Source: Mobilisporobacter senegalensis (GTDB taxonomy: Bacteria > Bacillota > Clostridia > Lachnospirales > Lachnospiraceae). From it: DNA of 64,000 bases. Positions 28,099 to 36,225 of the stretch are shown here, one piece after another (positions within the stretch are counted from its first letter, which is position 1; every line of letters starts with the position of its first letter). Location: positions 62,001-126,000 of the forward strand of contig NZ_RJVG01000001.1 of assembly GCF_003752155.1 (NCBI RefSeq). The letters are read 5' to 3'. The notes below the pieces were generated by a model that was not told the DNA's origin, searched no databases, and saw nothing but the letters and a program-made list of their open reading frames with translations. The position numbers were made by a program, and so were the translations under genes.

Positions 28099-28854
28099 TT
28101 AAATATTTCCAATCAATTTATCTTTCACTACGGCAAAGAATTCCCTTACATAATAGTGAACCATAAGAATATCATCACTGGGAGCACCAAGGCCCTCTAT
28201 ATTGGTCATACCTTGTTTCCTGGCAATCATAGTGGCACGGTATACATGAAACTTATTTGTCACAATAACTGTGGATTCATCCTTACTATCAATAAAATTT
28301 TGACTGAATGCAATATTCTCATTAGTATTGGTAGATTTGTCCTCCATTAAAATCCTGGATTCCTCCAAGCCTAATGTGACCAAATAATTCTTCATTGCCA
28401 AAGCTTCTGAAATATCTTCTCCACTCCCTTGCCCTCCTGAAACAATTACAAGTGAATCCGGATTATCTTTTAAATAGTTATAGGATATATCCAATCGATT
28501 CTTTAATGCCCTTGACACTGTACTGCCCCTTACCTGAGCCCCTAAAACAATTACATATCCTGCTCCCTTGTTGGGTCTGGAATTGCCTTTGTATATAATG
28601 GTTCCCTCTGTCAAGGTAAAGATAGACACTCCAAATAGAACTATTACTAAGAAGGGAATACTTATGTACTTTTTTATACCTATACTATGACTATGTATGT
28701 AAAAAAGAATACCTCCGAAAAGAAAACAGGCGATTCCTGCTGCTGCCCAGAACCATAGAAAAGCAGTTCCAATTCCTGAATAGGATACAATTGCAAGAAA
28801 GTAACCAAAGCAAAAAATACCTATGATACATAATAATAAAGATAAAATACTCAT
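28099..28854 (-). CDS. DUF218 (YdcF/ElyC/SanA-like) membrane protein
   Basis: A 251-residue protein with about four hydrophobic segments in the first 100 residues and a DUF218 domain (about 90-245) marked by YVIVLGAQVRGSTVSRALKNRL, IVSGGQGSGE, SEALAMKNYL, DKSTNTNENI and VTNKFHVYRA. DUF218 proteins of this architecture are linked to envelope polysaccharide or lipid-carrier metabolism in other bacteria. ATG 28854 has GGGAGGAG about 9 nt upstream and lies one nucleotide after the Sir2 stop, so the two are co-translated. An upstream in-frame ATG would overlap Sir2 by 65 nt and is rejected. Confidence 0.85.
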   Translation of the reverse strand: MSILSLLLCIIGIFCFGYFLAIVSYSGIGTAFLWFWAAAGIACFLFGGILFYIHSHSIGIKKYISIPFLVIVLFGVSIFTLTEGTIIYKGNSRPNKGAGYVIVLGAQVRGSTVSRALKNRLDISYNYLKDNPDSLVIVSGGQGSGEDISEALAMKNYLVTLGLEESRILMEDKSTNTNENIAFSQNFIDSKDESTVIVTNKFHVYRATMIARKQGMTNIEGLGAPSDDILMVHYYVREFFAVVKDKLIGNI

Positions 28855-28855
28855 T

Positions 28856-29614
28856 TTAACCGACTCCTCCCTGGCATAGTTCCTGAACCAAATCCCATAA
28901 AATCTTAGAAATATCTCCAATTAAAATATAATCCCCCTGATTATCTGTCATTGTAGCTTCCTGATTTATAAGGATCAGCTTATCTTTCTTATAATACTGT
29001 AGTAACCCTGCTGCCGGATAAACTACTAAAGAAGTTCCACCTACAATCAAAACATCTGCCTTCCCAATGGCTTCAATAGCCCGGGAATATACCTTCTGAT
29101 CTATCGGCTCTTCATACAGCACAACATCAAATCTTACAATTCCACCACATTCATTGCATTTTGGAACCCCCAGAGTTTCATAAGCATATTCTGATGGATA
29201 TTCTTTTCCACATTCCATACAATAAAATTTCGTACTATTCCCATGAAACTCAATTACATTCCCTGAGCCTGCCACCTGATGGAGCCCATCAATATTCTGG
29301 GTCACGATTGCCTTTAATTTCCCCATCTTCTCTAATTTAACCAATGCCTTATGGGCATTATTAGGTTTGGCATCAGGATAATATAAATTGTTTCTTAGAT
29401 AACGATAGAATTCTTCCGGATGTTTCATAAAAAAGGTATGGCTCAACATATATTCTGGAGAATAATTGTTTCCGGTCTGGCGATTATACAGACCTGTCGC
29501 AGAACGAAAATCAGGAATACCTGAAGCAGTGGATACTCCTGCACCCCCGAAGAATACAATATTGTCATTATCTTGCAAAATTTGTTTTACTTGATAAAAA
29601 GTATCCATATTCAT
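28856..29614 (-). CDS. cobB: NAD-dependent protein deacylase, Sir2 family
   Basis: A 252-residue sirtuin. NAD-binding motif GGAGVSTASGIPDFRS (about 23-38), TQNIDGLH, catalytic His 124 in EFHGN, the zinc cysteine pairs CMEC (132/135) and CNEC (153/156), FDVVLYEEPID and the GTSLVVYPAAGL loop are all present. It removes acyl groups from lysine using NAD. The substrate-pocket residues of the SIRT5 type (Tyr and Arg before the catalytic region) are not clear, so acetyl-lysine is the default guess. AGAAGGG precedes the ATG. A tandem repeat with extended -10 elements lies upstream. Confidence 0.93.
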   Translation of the reverse strand: MNMDTFYQVKQILQDNDNIVFFGGAGVSTASGIPDFRSATGLYNRQTGNNYSPEYMLSHTFFMKHPEEFYRYLRNNLYYPDAKPNNAHKALVKLEKMGKLKAIVTQNIDGLHQVAGSGNVIEFHGNSTKFYCMECGKEYPSEYAYETLGVPKCNECGGIVRFDVVLYEEPIDQKVYSRAIEAIGKADVLIVGGTSLVVYPAAGLLQYYKKDKLILINQEATMTDNQGDYILIGDISKILWDLVQELCQGGVG

Positions 29615-29640
29615 AAAGGAACCCTTCTTTCAACTATTTA

Positions 29641-29771
29641 TTCATGATCCTGTTACATTCACCAAATGCTTCACGCTTGGCTCATTATTTTCATTATATC
29701 ATGAACAAGTTCATGATCTTGTTGCATTCGCCAAATGCTTCGCGCTTGGCTCATTGTTTTCATTATATCAT
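29641..29771 (-). repeat. Tandem 69-bp repeat carrying extended -10 elements
   Basis: Two units (29641-29709 and 29710-29771) match at 57 of 62 positions; all five differences are transitions. Each holds the imperfect palindrome GCCAA-N11-TTGGC (ACCAA in the left unit) and, on the minus strand, TGATATAATG, an extended -10 sequence facing the Sir2 gene. Unit boundaries form the perfect palindrome at 29698-29717. No ORF or transposon end is associated. Confidence 0.7.
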
Positions 29772-29819
29772 ATCAATGCAGATTGGGAGATCAAATACCC
29801 ACAAAATATAGAAATTGAA

Positions 29820-29857
29820 ACTGGGGACGAATATTATACTTAAACTCCGTCCCCAGT
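29820..29857 (-). terminator. Hairpin after the lipoprotein array
   Basis: ACTGGGGACG (29820-29829) and CGTCCCCAGT (29848-29857) form a perfect 10-bp GC-rich stem with an 18-nt loop, 59 bp past the last lipoprotein stop. The following minus-strand sequence is A/T-rich but lacks a long U-tract. Confidence 0.6.
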
Positions 29858-29916
29858 CGATTATTCCTTTATATTAAAATATTCACATACGGTTGCTCCC
29901 ACATCCACTTTCACTG

Positions 29917-31101
29917 TTATTGATCCCTTAACTTTACAACCGCTGCCAGACCGTGATATTTTGTCTCCCATCTATAAACAAAAATCTTTCCATTCACGCA
30001 GTCAAATATTAAGGAATTACTCTCTGGTAAATCTGCTAACTTTTCTTCCTCTCCTGTTGCCAAGTTATAGGATGAAATCTGATATTCACGAAATAGGTAT
30101 ACAAAACCTTTCTCATATGCTACTATTCTTGGCATATTACTTTTGGTCTTGAATAGTTCTTTACTATCGCCTGTGATTGGGTCTACTTCTATTAAGGCAT
30201 CAAATATACTATCACTTTGGTGTGGATTTACAACCTTAGGTGGTTTGGCATACTGAACTAGTAGATATAATTTTTTATCTTCCACTACATAATGACCAGG
30301 TAACCAATTATATTGCCCTATTTCATAATCATACAATGCAGAAATAGAACATGTAGTCGAATTATCAATAGGATAATATCCATCTAATGTCAGACCATAG
30401 ATTATTCTATTAAGCATAAAGTATTCTTCCATACCTCCGTTATTAACAAAAATAATTCTATCATTTTGTAAAAACACTGTAGTTACTCGGATATTATCGG
30501 TTCCCAAATAGTCATCACCAAGCAGTAGATAATTCATAAATGGTTTAACATAATTATTAAAATCATATATATTTTGCACTTGTTTTCCCTCTAATAGAAG
30601 TTTTTGCAGATCTATTACAGTATCCCATTCTTTTTTTCCATCATCCAACCAATAGATTCGTGATATATTAGTAAAGTACGATACGAATATTCCTTCTTTA
30701 TCTGCAGCAACATCAACAAAGCGACCTGTTAGTTCTGAAAAAAGAGAGTCTGTTTCCTTCGTATGTAAATCTGTTCGAAATAATTTTCCATCGATAATAA
30801 AATATAAATAATTATTAGTTACTGCAATATTTGTTGGATGTAGTTCATCACTACCGGATACTTCGATTGTATTAACAATTGGCTCACTACTCTCAATGGA
30901 ATTACCATATTTATAGATATTTCCATTTGAATAATAATAGTCATCCTTTTCATTGGAACAGATAATGCCACTAGAGCTATGGGACAGTTTAGAATTAATA
31001 TTATTTATTGGATAATATCCTGTTTTATCTCTATGAGTGCAGCCAGAAAACAATACGGTTATCAATATTCCCATTACTATATTAAATAATTTTCTATTCA
31101 T
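29917..31101 (-). CDS. Tandem lipoprotein paralogue C (candidate immunity protein)
   Basis: A 394-residue lipoprotein: signal NRKLFNIVMGILITVLF with lipobox FSGC, then THRDKTGYY. The mature part has repeating beta-strand patterns (DDYYYSNGNIYKYGN; NNYLYFIIDGKLFRTD; KIFVYRWETKY), suggesting a DUF5050-like beta-propeller outside the membrane. It is nearly the same as paralogue A at 32332-33519 at both ends and diverges mainly in the middle (about 150-260). The ribosome binding site AAGGAG is embedded in a relic of the toxin 3' end (31094-31126). Third lipoprotein of the array. Function not recognised; an immunity role is inferred from position. Confidence 0.8.
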   Translation of the reverse strand: MNRKLFNIVMGILITVLFSGCTHRDKTGYYPINNINSKLSHSSSGIICSNEKDDYYYSNGNIYKYGNSIESSEPIVNTIEVSGSDELHPTNIAVTNNYLYFIIDGKLFRTDLHTKETDSLFSELTGRFVDVAADKEGIFVSYFTNISRIYWLDDGKKEWDTVIDLQKLLLEGKQVQNIYDFNNYVKPFMNYLLLGDDYLGTDNIRVTTVFLQNDRIIFVNNGGMEEYFMLNRIIYGLTLDGYYPIDNSTTCSISALYDYEIGQYNWLPGHYVVEDKKLYLLVQYAKPPKVVNPHQSDSIFDALIEVDPITGDSKELFKTKSNMPRIVAYEKGFVYLFREYQISSYNLATGEEEKLADLPESNSLIFDCVNGKIFVYRWETKYHGLAAVVKLRDQ

Positions 31102-31126
31102 CCTTTTGCTCCTTGCTTATTCTTAT
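31094..31126 (-). pseudogene. Relic of a second toxin 3' end
   Basis: These 33 nt match the last 11 codons of the toxin-like gene (3' end at 33512) at 31 of 33 positions, reading ISKEQKDE then a stop, in the same overlap with the following lipoprotein ATG. It shows that paralogue C was duplicated together with the tail of a toxin gene. The part that overlaps the start codon may also be kept as a ribosome binding site. Confidence 0.7.
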
Positions 31127-31131
31127 AGAGT

Positions 31132-32316
31132 TTAATTCTTTAACTCTACAACCGCTACCAGACTATAATATCCTGACTTCCGTTCATAAACAAATATCTT
31201 CCCACTGACACAGTCAAATGTTAAAGAATCTCTCTCTGGTAGATCTGCTATTTTTTCTTCCTCTCCTGTTACTAAGTTGTAGGCTGATATCTGATACTCA
31301 CGAAATAGATATACAATTCCTTCCTCATAGGCTACTATTCTTGGCATATTACTTTTGGTCTTAAATAGTACTTTACTATCACCAGCTATAGGGTTTACTT
31401 CTATGATTGCATCAAAGATACTATCACGCTGATTGGTATTTACTATTTTAGGTGGTTTCGCATACTGTACTAACAGGTATAATTTATCATTTTCTACTAC
31501 ATAATGACCAGGCACCCAAGTAAACCGACTATTTTTAAACTCAGATATAGCAGTTATGGGATATATATCCTGACTACCAATTTCGTAATAACCATCTCGT
31601 GTTAAACAATAAAGCTTATTTTTTAACATGAATTGATTATCTGGAGACCTTGTATTTATATAAATCATCTTATCATCTTTCTCTGAAAAAATGCCGTTTA
31701 TTTGGAAGCGATTGCTACCAAGTCGATCATCTCCTAGAATAAGTTTATACCTATATGAGCATACATAATTATAATAATCATTGATATTTTGATACCTGGA
31801 ATCCTTTGTAAATAAATCCTGAATTTTATGTAATGACTTCCAATCTTTTTCTCCATCCTCCAACCAAAAAGTAAATTCATTCTCTGAATCAATAGCAATA
31901 TATACTCCATCCCCTCCCGATACTACATCTGCAAAAGGTTCCTTTACTTCGCTAAAAAGTTGAATTGTTTCCTTTGTTTTTAAATCTGTACGATATAATT
32001 TCCAATCAATAATGAAGTATAAAAAATTTCTTGTTGCTTCAAACCCTAATGGATTAAGTTCATATGCTTTTGAAACTTTTACTGTATCTACTATTGGTTC
32101 ACTATCTTCAATTGTATTATGGTATTTATAAATAATACCATCAGAATAAAAATAGTCATCCGTTCCGGTTGAATGAACAAGTCCATACATATTATATGAT
32201 AATTTAGAGTTGATATTATAGACCTTATAATGTCCTGTCTTGTCCCTTTTTGTACAGCCGAATAGTAAAGTTACAAGTATCAATAAGTAAAATATTAGTA
32301 TTTTCTTCTTACTCAT
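31132..32316 (-). CDS. Tandem lipoprotein paralogue B (candidate immunity protein)
   Basis: A 394-residue lipoprotein, the divergent member of the three. Signal KKKILIFYLLILVTLLF with lipobox FGC, then TKRDKTGHY, matching the HRDKTGYY of its neighbours. The last 110 or so residues (GHYVVENDKLYLLVQYAKPP onward) are almost the same as in A and C, whereas the middle (about 100-260) differs strongly. AAGGAG lies 7 nt before ATG. The pattern of constant C-terminus and variable core suggests gene conversion at the 3' end plus selection for different partners. Confidence 0.8.
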   Translation of the reverse strand: MSKKKILIFYLLILVTLLFGCTKRDKTGHYKVYNINSKLSYNMYGLVHSTGTDDYFYSDGIIYKYHNTIEDSEPIVDTVKVSKAYELNPLGFEATRNFLYFIIDWKLYRTDLKTKETIQLFSEVKEPFADVVSGGDGVYIAIDSENEFTFWLEDGEKDWKSLHKIQDLFTKDSRYQNINDYYNYVCSYRYKLILGDDRLGSNRFQINGIFSEKDDKMIYINTRSPDNQFMLKNKLYCLTRDGYYEIGSQDIYPITAISEFKNSRFTWVPGHYVVENDKLYLLVQYAKPPKIVNTNQRDSIFDAIIEVNPIAGDSKVLFKTKSNMPRIVAYEEGIVYLFREYQISAYNLVTGEEEKIADLPERDSLTFDCVSGKIFVYERKSGYYSLVAVVELKN

Positions 32317-32331
32317 TGTTTATCTCCTTTT

Positions 32332-33519
32332 TTATTCATCCATTAACTCTACAACCGCTACCAGACCGTGATATTTTGTCTCCCATCTATACACAAAAAT
32401 CTTTCCATTCACACAGTCAAATATTAAGGAATCATTCTCTGGTAAATCTGCTAACTTTTCTTCCTCTCCTGTTGCTAAGTTATAGGATGAAATCTGATAC
32501 TCACGAAATAGGTATACAAAACCTTTCTCATAGGCTACTATTCTTGGCATATTACTTTTGGTCTTAAATAGTTCTTTACTATCGCCCGTGATTGGGTCTA
32601 CTTCTATTAAGGCATCAAATATGCTATCACTTTGGTGTGGATTTACAACCTTAGGTGGTTTGGCATACTGAACTAACAGGTATAATTTATCATTTTCTAC
32701 TACATAATGACCAGGCTTCCAGTTAAAATGTACACTATCATAATTATCCAATGCTGATATATATTTTATCGATGAATTATCAATAGGATAATATCCATCT
32801 AATGTTAGACCATAAATCATGCCATTGAGCACAAAATATTCCTCTGCACTTCCGAAATTCCCTAAGTTAATTCTATTTTCCTTCTGTGAAAATGCACTGG
32901 TTACTCGAATATTATCGATTCCCAAATGATCATCTCCAAGTATTAGATAATTATTAAATGTGGTAATATAATTATTAAAATCATTTATATTCTGTACCTT
33001 TTCTCCCTCTGATAAAATTTTTTGAAGGTCTATAGCATTTCCCCATTCTTTTTTCCCATCATCCAACCAATAGATTCGTGATATATCAGTAAAGTACGAT
33101 ACAAATATTCCAGTTTTATCTGCAGCAACATCATCAAAACGACCTGTTAATTCTGAAAAAAGAGAGTCTGTTTTCTTCGTAAGTAAATCCGTTCGAAATA
33201 ATTTTCCATCTATAATAAAATATAAATAATTGTTAGTTACCGCAATATTGGTGGGATAATATTCCTCACCACCGGGTACTTCGTATGTATTAACAATTGG
33301 TTCACTACTCTCAATGGAATTACCATATTTATAAATAATACCATTTGAATAATAATAATCTTCCTTTTCATTGGAACAGGTAAGTCCACTAGAGCTATGT
33401 GACAGTTTGGAATTAATATTATTTATTGGGTAATATCCTGTTTTATCTCTATGAGAACAGCCAGAAAACAATACGGTTATCAATATTCCCATTACTATAT
33501 TAAATAATTTTCTATTCAT
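32332..33519 (-). CDS. Tandem lipoprotein paralogue A (candidate immunity protein)
   Basis: A 395-residue lipoprotein with lipobox FSGC and SHRDKTGYY, predicted to sit on the outer face of the membrane. It has a beta-propeller-like series of short strands without catalytic motifs. Its ATG lies inside the toxin-like gene: an 8-nt overlap, with the toxin's last codons (AAG GAG) acting as the ribosome binding site 7 nt upstream. Such tight coupling is typical of toxin/immunity pairs. A surface lipoprotein could block a toxin that acts from outside, which fits an LXG-type exported protein; this is inference. Confidence 0.82.
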   Translation of the reverse strand: MNRKLFNIVMGILITVLFSGCSHRDKTGYYPINNINSKLSHSSSGLTCSNEKEDYYYSNGIIYKYGNSIESSEPIVNTYEVPGGEEYYPTNIAVTNNYLYFIIDGKLFRTDLLTKKTDSLFSELTGRFDDVAADKTGIFVSYFTDISRIYWLDDGKKEWGNAIDLQKILSEGEKVQNINDFNNYITTFNNYLILGDDHLGIDNIRVTSAFSQKENRINLGNFGSAEEYFVLNGMIYGLTLDGYYPIDNSSIKYISALDNYDSVHFNWKPGHYVVENDKLYLLVQYAKPPKVVNPHQSDSIFDALIEVDPITGDSKELFKTKSNMPRIVAYEKGFVYLFREYQISSYNLATGEEEKLADLPENDSLIFDCVNGKIFVYRWETKYHGLVAVVELMDE

Positions 33520-34828
33520 CCTTTTGCTCCTTACTTATTCCTATTGCGGAGATAATTTTTCTCCTCTCATTTTTATTATTATTGGTTATTGACTCATAAA
33601 AACTTGGTTCTCCATTTACTATATCATCTAAATTATGAGAATAATACTGTCTATCATATTTCGTTATTGCAACAGTATGTGCTTGTTCAGTGATATCATA
33701 TCTATCATTATATATTGTTACAATAATTGCTTCATAATCTTCCCCTAGCTGATTAAAATCACTCTCACTTGTAGATGTTATCATTTTCGTTTTATAACCA
33801 TTTTCATCAAAATATTGTTTGATTGCGTTTGGATTATTCCCTAAGAAACCTTTTGCTGCAATTCCTTTTTTCTCATAATATTTTATTAAATCTGGAAATA
33901 AGTTGTCTGAAACAGATGAATTCAGATTTACCAAAGCATTATAGGTGGCGATTATTCCGCAACCTGATGAGTTAATATCACTCAACCCAAAGTCCAAGTT
34001 ACCAAACAGTTCTTTTTTCTCTTGATGTTCTATGTAATTTTTTCCGTCTTCCCCTTGTACTAACAAATCACTGGAATTTTCTTTAAAGTACTCAGTATTT
34101 TTCTCATAATTTTTATTAATCCTGTCCTGGGATATTGCAAAGAGTGGCAAACTGATAAAGTCATAAAAATCTAATGCCAGATTATTACTAACATGACGCG
34201 GTATAAAAGCTTTCGCTTCTTCTATTCCATCAGCAATTCCGTCCTTAATATTATCCCTGGCATTTTCATATTGATCCTTGATAAAATCAACAACATTGTC
34301 ACCCATCTTTATTGTTGCCCTCACTAAGTCATTATCTAAATATTTACCTTCTTTGTACCAGTTCTTAATTTCTTCAGTAATATCTGGCAGATCGAATTCA
34401 ATATTATCATGCTTGCTTTTTAAGAATCTTGTTAATGCATTGGAATTTGTAATTTCTGTTCCCACATAAGTGAAAAAATTGGTAAATATATTTTCTTTCA
34501 TGCCATATGTATTTTTAAAATTTCCTGATAAGGATTCGATAGCAACTTTTACATTATTATCTGCTATCATGCAACTATTTTTAAATGTTCCCATATTATA
34601 TGCAAGTGTCTGGAAATCATCTTCCTTCTGCCTTAATTGTTTTAGTTTCTCATGAATGAGGTCATCCGCCTCATCAATATTATTTGTCCATTCACCACTA
34701 TAATTTCTTAGTTTATTACTTACTTCACTTTCCAGCGTTTCTGCATATTCTTCTAGCATAATTGCAGTCTTTTTGGCTGACTTTATTACATCGTCAAGAT
34801 CATTATAAGATACCACCAATCTACTCAT
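33512..34828 (-). CDS. Putative LXG/WXG-type exported toxin with C-terminal Cys/His domain
   Basis: A 438-residue protein without signal peptide. Residues 1-120 form a helical WXG/LXG-like module: a heptad-rich hairpin (YNDLDDVIKSAKKTAIMLEE, then YSGEWTNN with a turn Trp) as used by type VII secretion. A linker (120-270) follows. The C-terminal domain (about 265-430) has NSSGCGIIATYNAL (Cys 290) and QAHTVAITKYD (His 384), an order that fits a papain- or C39-like cysteine peptidase fold. ATG 34828 has GGGGGAG 6 nt upstream. It heads an operon with three lipoproteins. No type VII secretion genes are in the window. A toxin role is inferred; it could instead be a surface-processing peptidase. Confidence 0.65.
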   Translation of the reverse strand: MSRLVVSYNDLDDVIKSAKKTAIMLEEYAETLESEVSNKLRNYSGEWTNNIDEADDLIHEKLKQLRQKEDDFQTLAYNMGTFKNSCMIADNNVKVAIESLSGNFKNTYGMKENIFTNFFTYVGTEITNSNALTRFLKSKHDNIEFDLPDITEEIKNWYKEGKYLDNDLVRATIKMGDNVVDFIKDQYENARDNIKDGIADGIEEAKAFIPRHVSNNLALDFYDFISLPLFAISQDRINKNYEKNTEYFKENSSDLLVQGEDGKNYIEHQEKKELFGNLDFGLSDINSSGCGIIATYNALVNLNSSVSDNLFPDLIKYYEKKGIAAKGFLGNNPNAIKQYFDENGYKTKMITSTSESDFNQLGEDYEAIIVTIYNDRYDITEQAHTVAITKYDRQYYSHNLDDIVNGEPSFYESITNNNKNERRKIISAIGISKEQKDE

Positions 34829-34891
34829 ATACAACTCCCCCTTTTCACATTATTTTATTTATTAAATAAAAACATTCCCCTTTATAATTTT

Positions 34892-34920
34892 ATACTAATT
34901 TAATAGTAAATTATTGTCAA
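34892..34920 (-). promoter_or_regulatory. Promoter of the toxin/lipoprotein operon
   Basis: Minus-strand TTGACA (34915-34920, full consensus) and TAGTAT (34892-34897) with a 17-bp spacer, about 65 bp upstream of the toxin-like start codon. Confidence 0.55.
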
Positions 34921-34955
34921 GCTTTTAGAAATTAATTCCGGTTTCCCCAGAAGTG

Positions 34956-35000
34956 AAAAAAGCTTCTAATGAGATAGCTATATATTCTCACTAAAAGCTT
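34956..35000 (-). terminator. Terminator after the old-yellow-enzyme gene
   Basis: The two arms (34986-35000 and 34960-34974) form a 15-bp stem with G-U pairs on the minus-strand RNA, loop about 11 nt, followed by a run of six U (complement of the A run at 34956-34961). It lies about 60 bp past the NADPH dehydrogenase stop. Confidence 0.75.
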
Positions 35001-35059
35001 ATACATAATAAAAATCAACTATTTTATTCTATTTAACCAATCCTATATAACTTTAATCT

Positions 35060-36079
35060 TTATTTCGCTCTATTATATTGGGCAGGCCAGTCTATCTCTT
35101 CCCTTACTTCTTTTCCGGCGTGTAATGGCCAATATGGATTTCTTAAAAGTTCACGGCCAATAAATACGAGATCCGCCCTCTCATTACGAAGGATTTCCTC
35201 CGCCATAGATGATGAAGATATTAATCCTCCCGTAATCACAGGCAGCTTAGCCTCTCTTCGGATGGTCTCTGCAAAAGTTGTCTGATATCCCGGATATGCT
35301 TTTACCGGAACATCCACAACGCCACCGGAACTTACATTTACAAGATCAATTCCCTGTCTCTTGATTGCTTTCATGATTCTGGCTAAATCAGTGTCATGAT
35401 TTCCGCCTTCTGCATAATCTTCCGCAGATACCCTTACAATAATCGGTTTCTCTTTTGGCCAAACAGTAGTCACTTCCTGGAGGATATCTTTCAGGAAGCG
35501 ATAACGGTTCACTATACTTCCACCATATTCATCCGTCCTTGTATTCGTAAGTGGTGATAAAAATTCACTGATTAGATATCCATGAGCGGCATGTATCTCG
35601 ACCACATCAAATCCAGCCTGATCTGCTCTCCTTGCGGCTTCTTTAAACGCAAGGGAAACAGTCTGAATGTCATCTTTGTTCATTTCTATTGGTAATCTGT
35701 ATTCTGAATTAAATGGAATGGAACTTGGAGCAATACAATGTTCTTCCTTCACTTCCGATTTTCTGCCTGCATGTCCTAATTGTATTCCCACTTTTGTCCC
35801 ATACTGATGACAGGCTTTCACAATTTTACTTAATCCTTCAACCTGCTCGTCTTTCCATATACCAAGGTCCTTATTTGTAATACGTCCTCTGCTTTCCACA
35901 CCAGTTGCTTCCAGTATGATAAGACCAGCTCCACCTATGGCTCTGGTAGTATAGTGGATATAATGCCAGTCGTTTGGATTACCGTCATTGTCAGCGCTGT
36001 ACATGCACATTGGCGGCATAACAATGCGGTTCTTTAAGGTAAGGTTTTTTAGTTGAAAGGGTGAGAATAATATTGACAT
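35060..36079 (-). CDS. namA: NADPH dehydrogenase / old yellow enzyme (YqjM/NamA-like)
   Basis: A 339-residue FMN flavoenzyme that reduces activated C=C bonds of enones and some nitro compounds with NADPH. The sequence closely follows Bacillus YqjM: LKNRIVMPPMCMYS with the redox-tuning Cys 25, GIQLGHAGRKSE, FDVVEIHAAHGYLISEFLSP with the active-site His pair, and GGLISS near the FMN phosphate. Start 36079 has AAGGAGG 6 nt upstream; 21 extra upstream codons are rejected. It stands alone, with its own terminator, between the toxin array and the polysaccharide cluster, and is likely an electrophile-stress enzyme. Confidence 0.92.
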   Translation of the reverse strand: MSILFSPFQLKNLTLKNRIVMPPMCMYSADNDGNPNDWHYIHYTTRAIGGAGLIILEATGVESRGRITNKDLGIWKDEQVEGLSKIVKACHQYGTKVGIQLGHAGRKSEVKEEHCIAPSSIPFNSEYRLPIEMNKDDIQTVSLAFKEAARRADQAGFDVVEIHAAHGYLISEFLSPLTNTRTDEYGGSIVNRYRFLKDILQEVTTVWPKEKPIIVRVSAEDYAEGGNHDTDLARIMKAIKRQGIDLVNVSSGGVVDVPVKAYPGYQTTFAETIRREAKLPVITGGLISSSSMAEEILRNERADLVFIGRELLRNPYWPLHAGKEVREEIDWPAQYNRAK

Positions 36080-36225
36080 GGGAGGCCTCCTTACAGTCAT
36101 TAAATGAATATTTAAATAATAGTATGATATAACACAATTCAAGTATAATTATTAATAAAAGTTTTTATTAACCCTCTACTTAAAATATATTAGTATTTAA
36201 TATCAACTTTAACCCTTGTAGTAGA

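Larger units (their letters stand above)
29615..29916. other. 302-bp intergenic region upstream of Sir2
   Basis: It contains the 69-bp tandem repeat (29641-29771), the palindrome ATCATGAAC-AA-GTTCATGAT at 29698-29717 and a hairpin at 29820-29857. I find no coding sequence in it. Confidence 0.7.

Noticed and set aside
29641-29771. Miniature transposable element
   Set aside because: No terminal inverted repeats bounding the units, no target-site duplication and no transposase nearby; a simple tandem duplication is sufficient.
36152-36171. Inverted repeat TTAATAAAA / TTTTATTAA as terminator of the polysaccharide operon
   Set aside because: The loop would be only 2 nt and the stem is pure A/T; too weak to support as a terminator.
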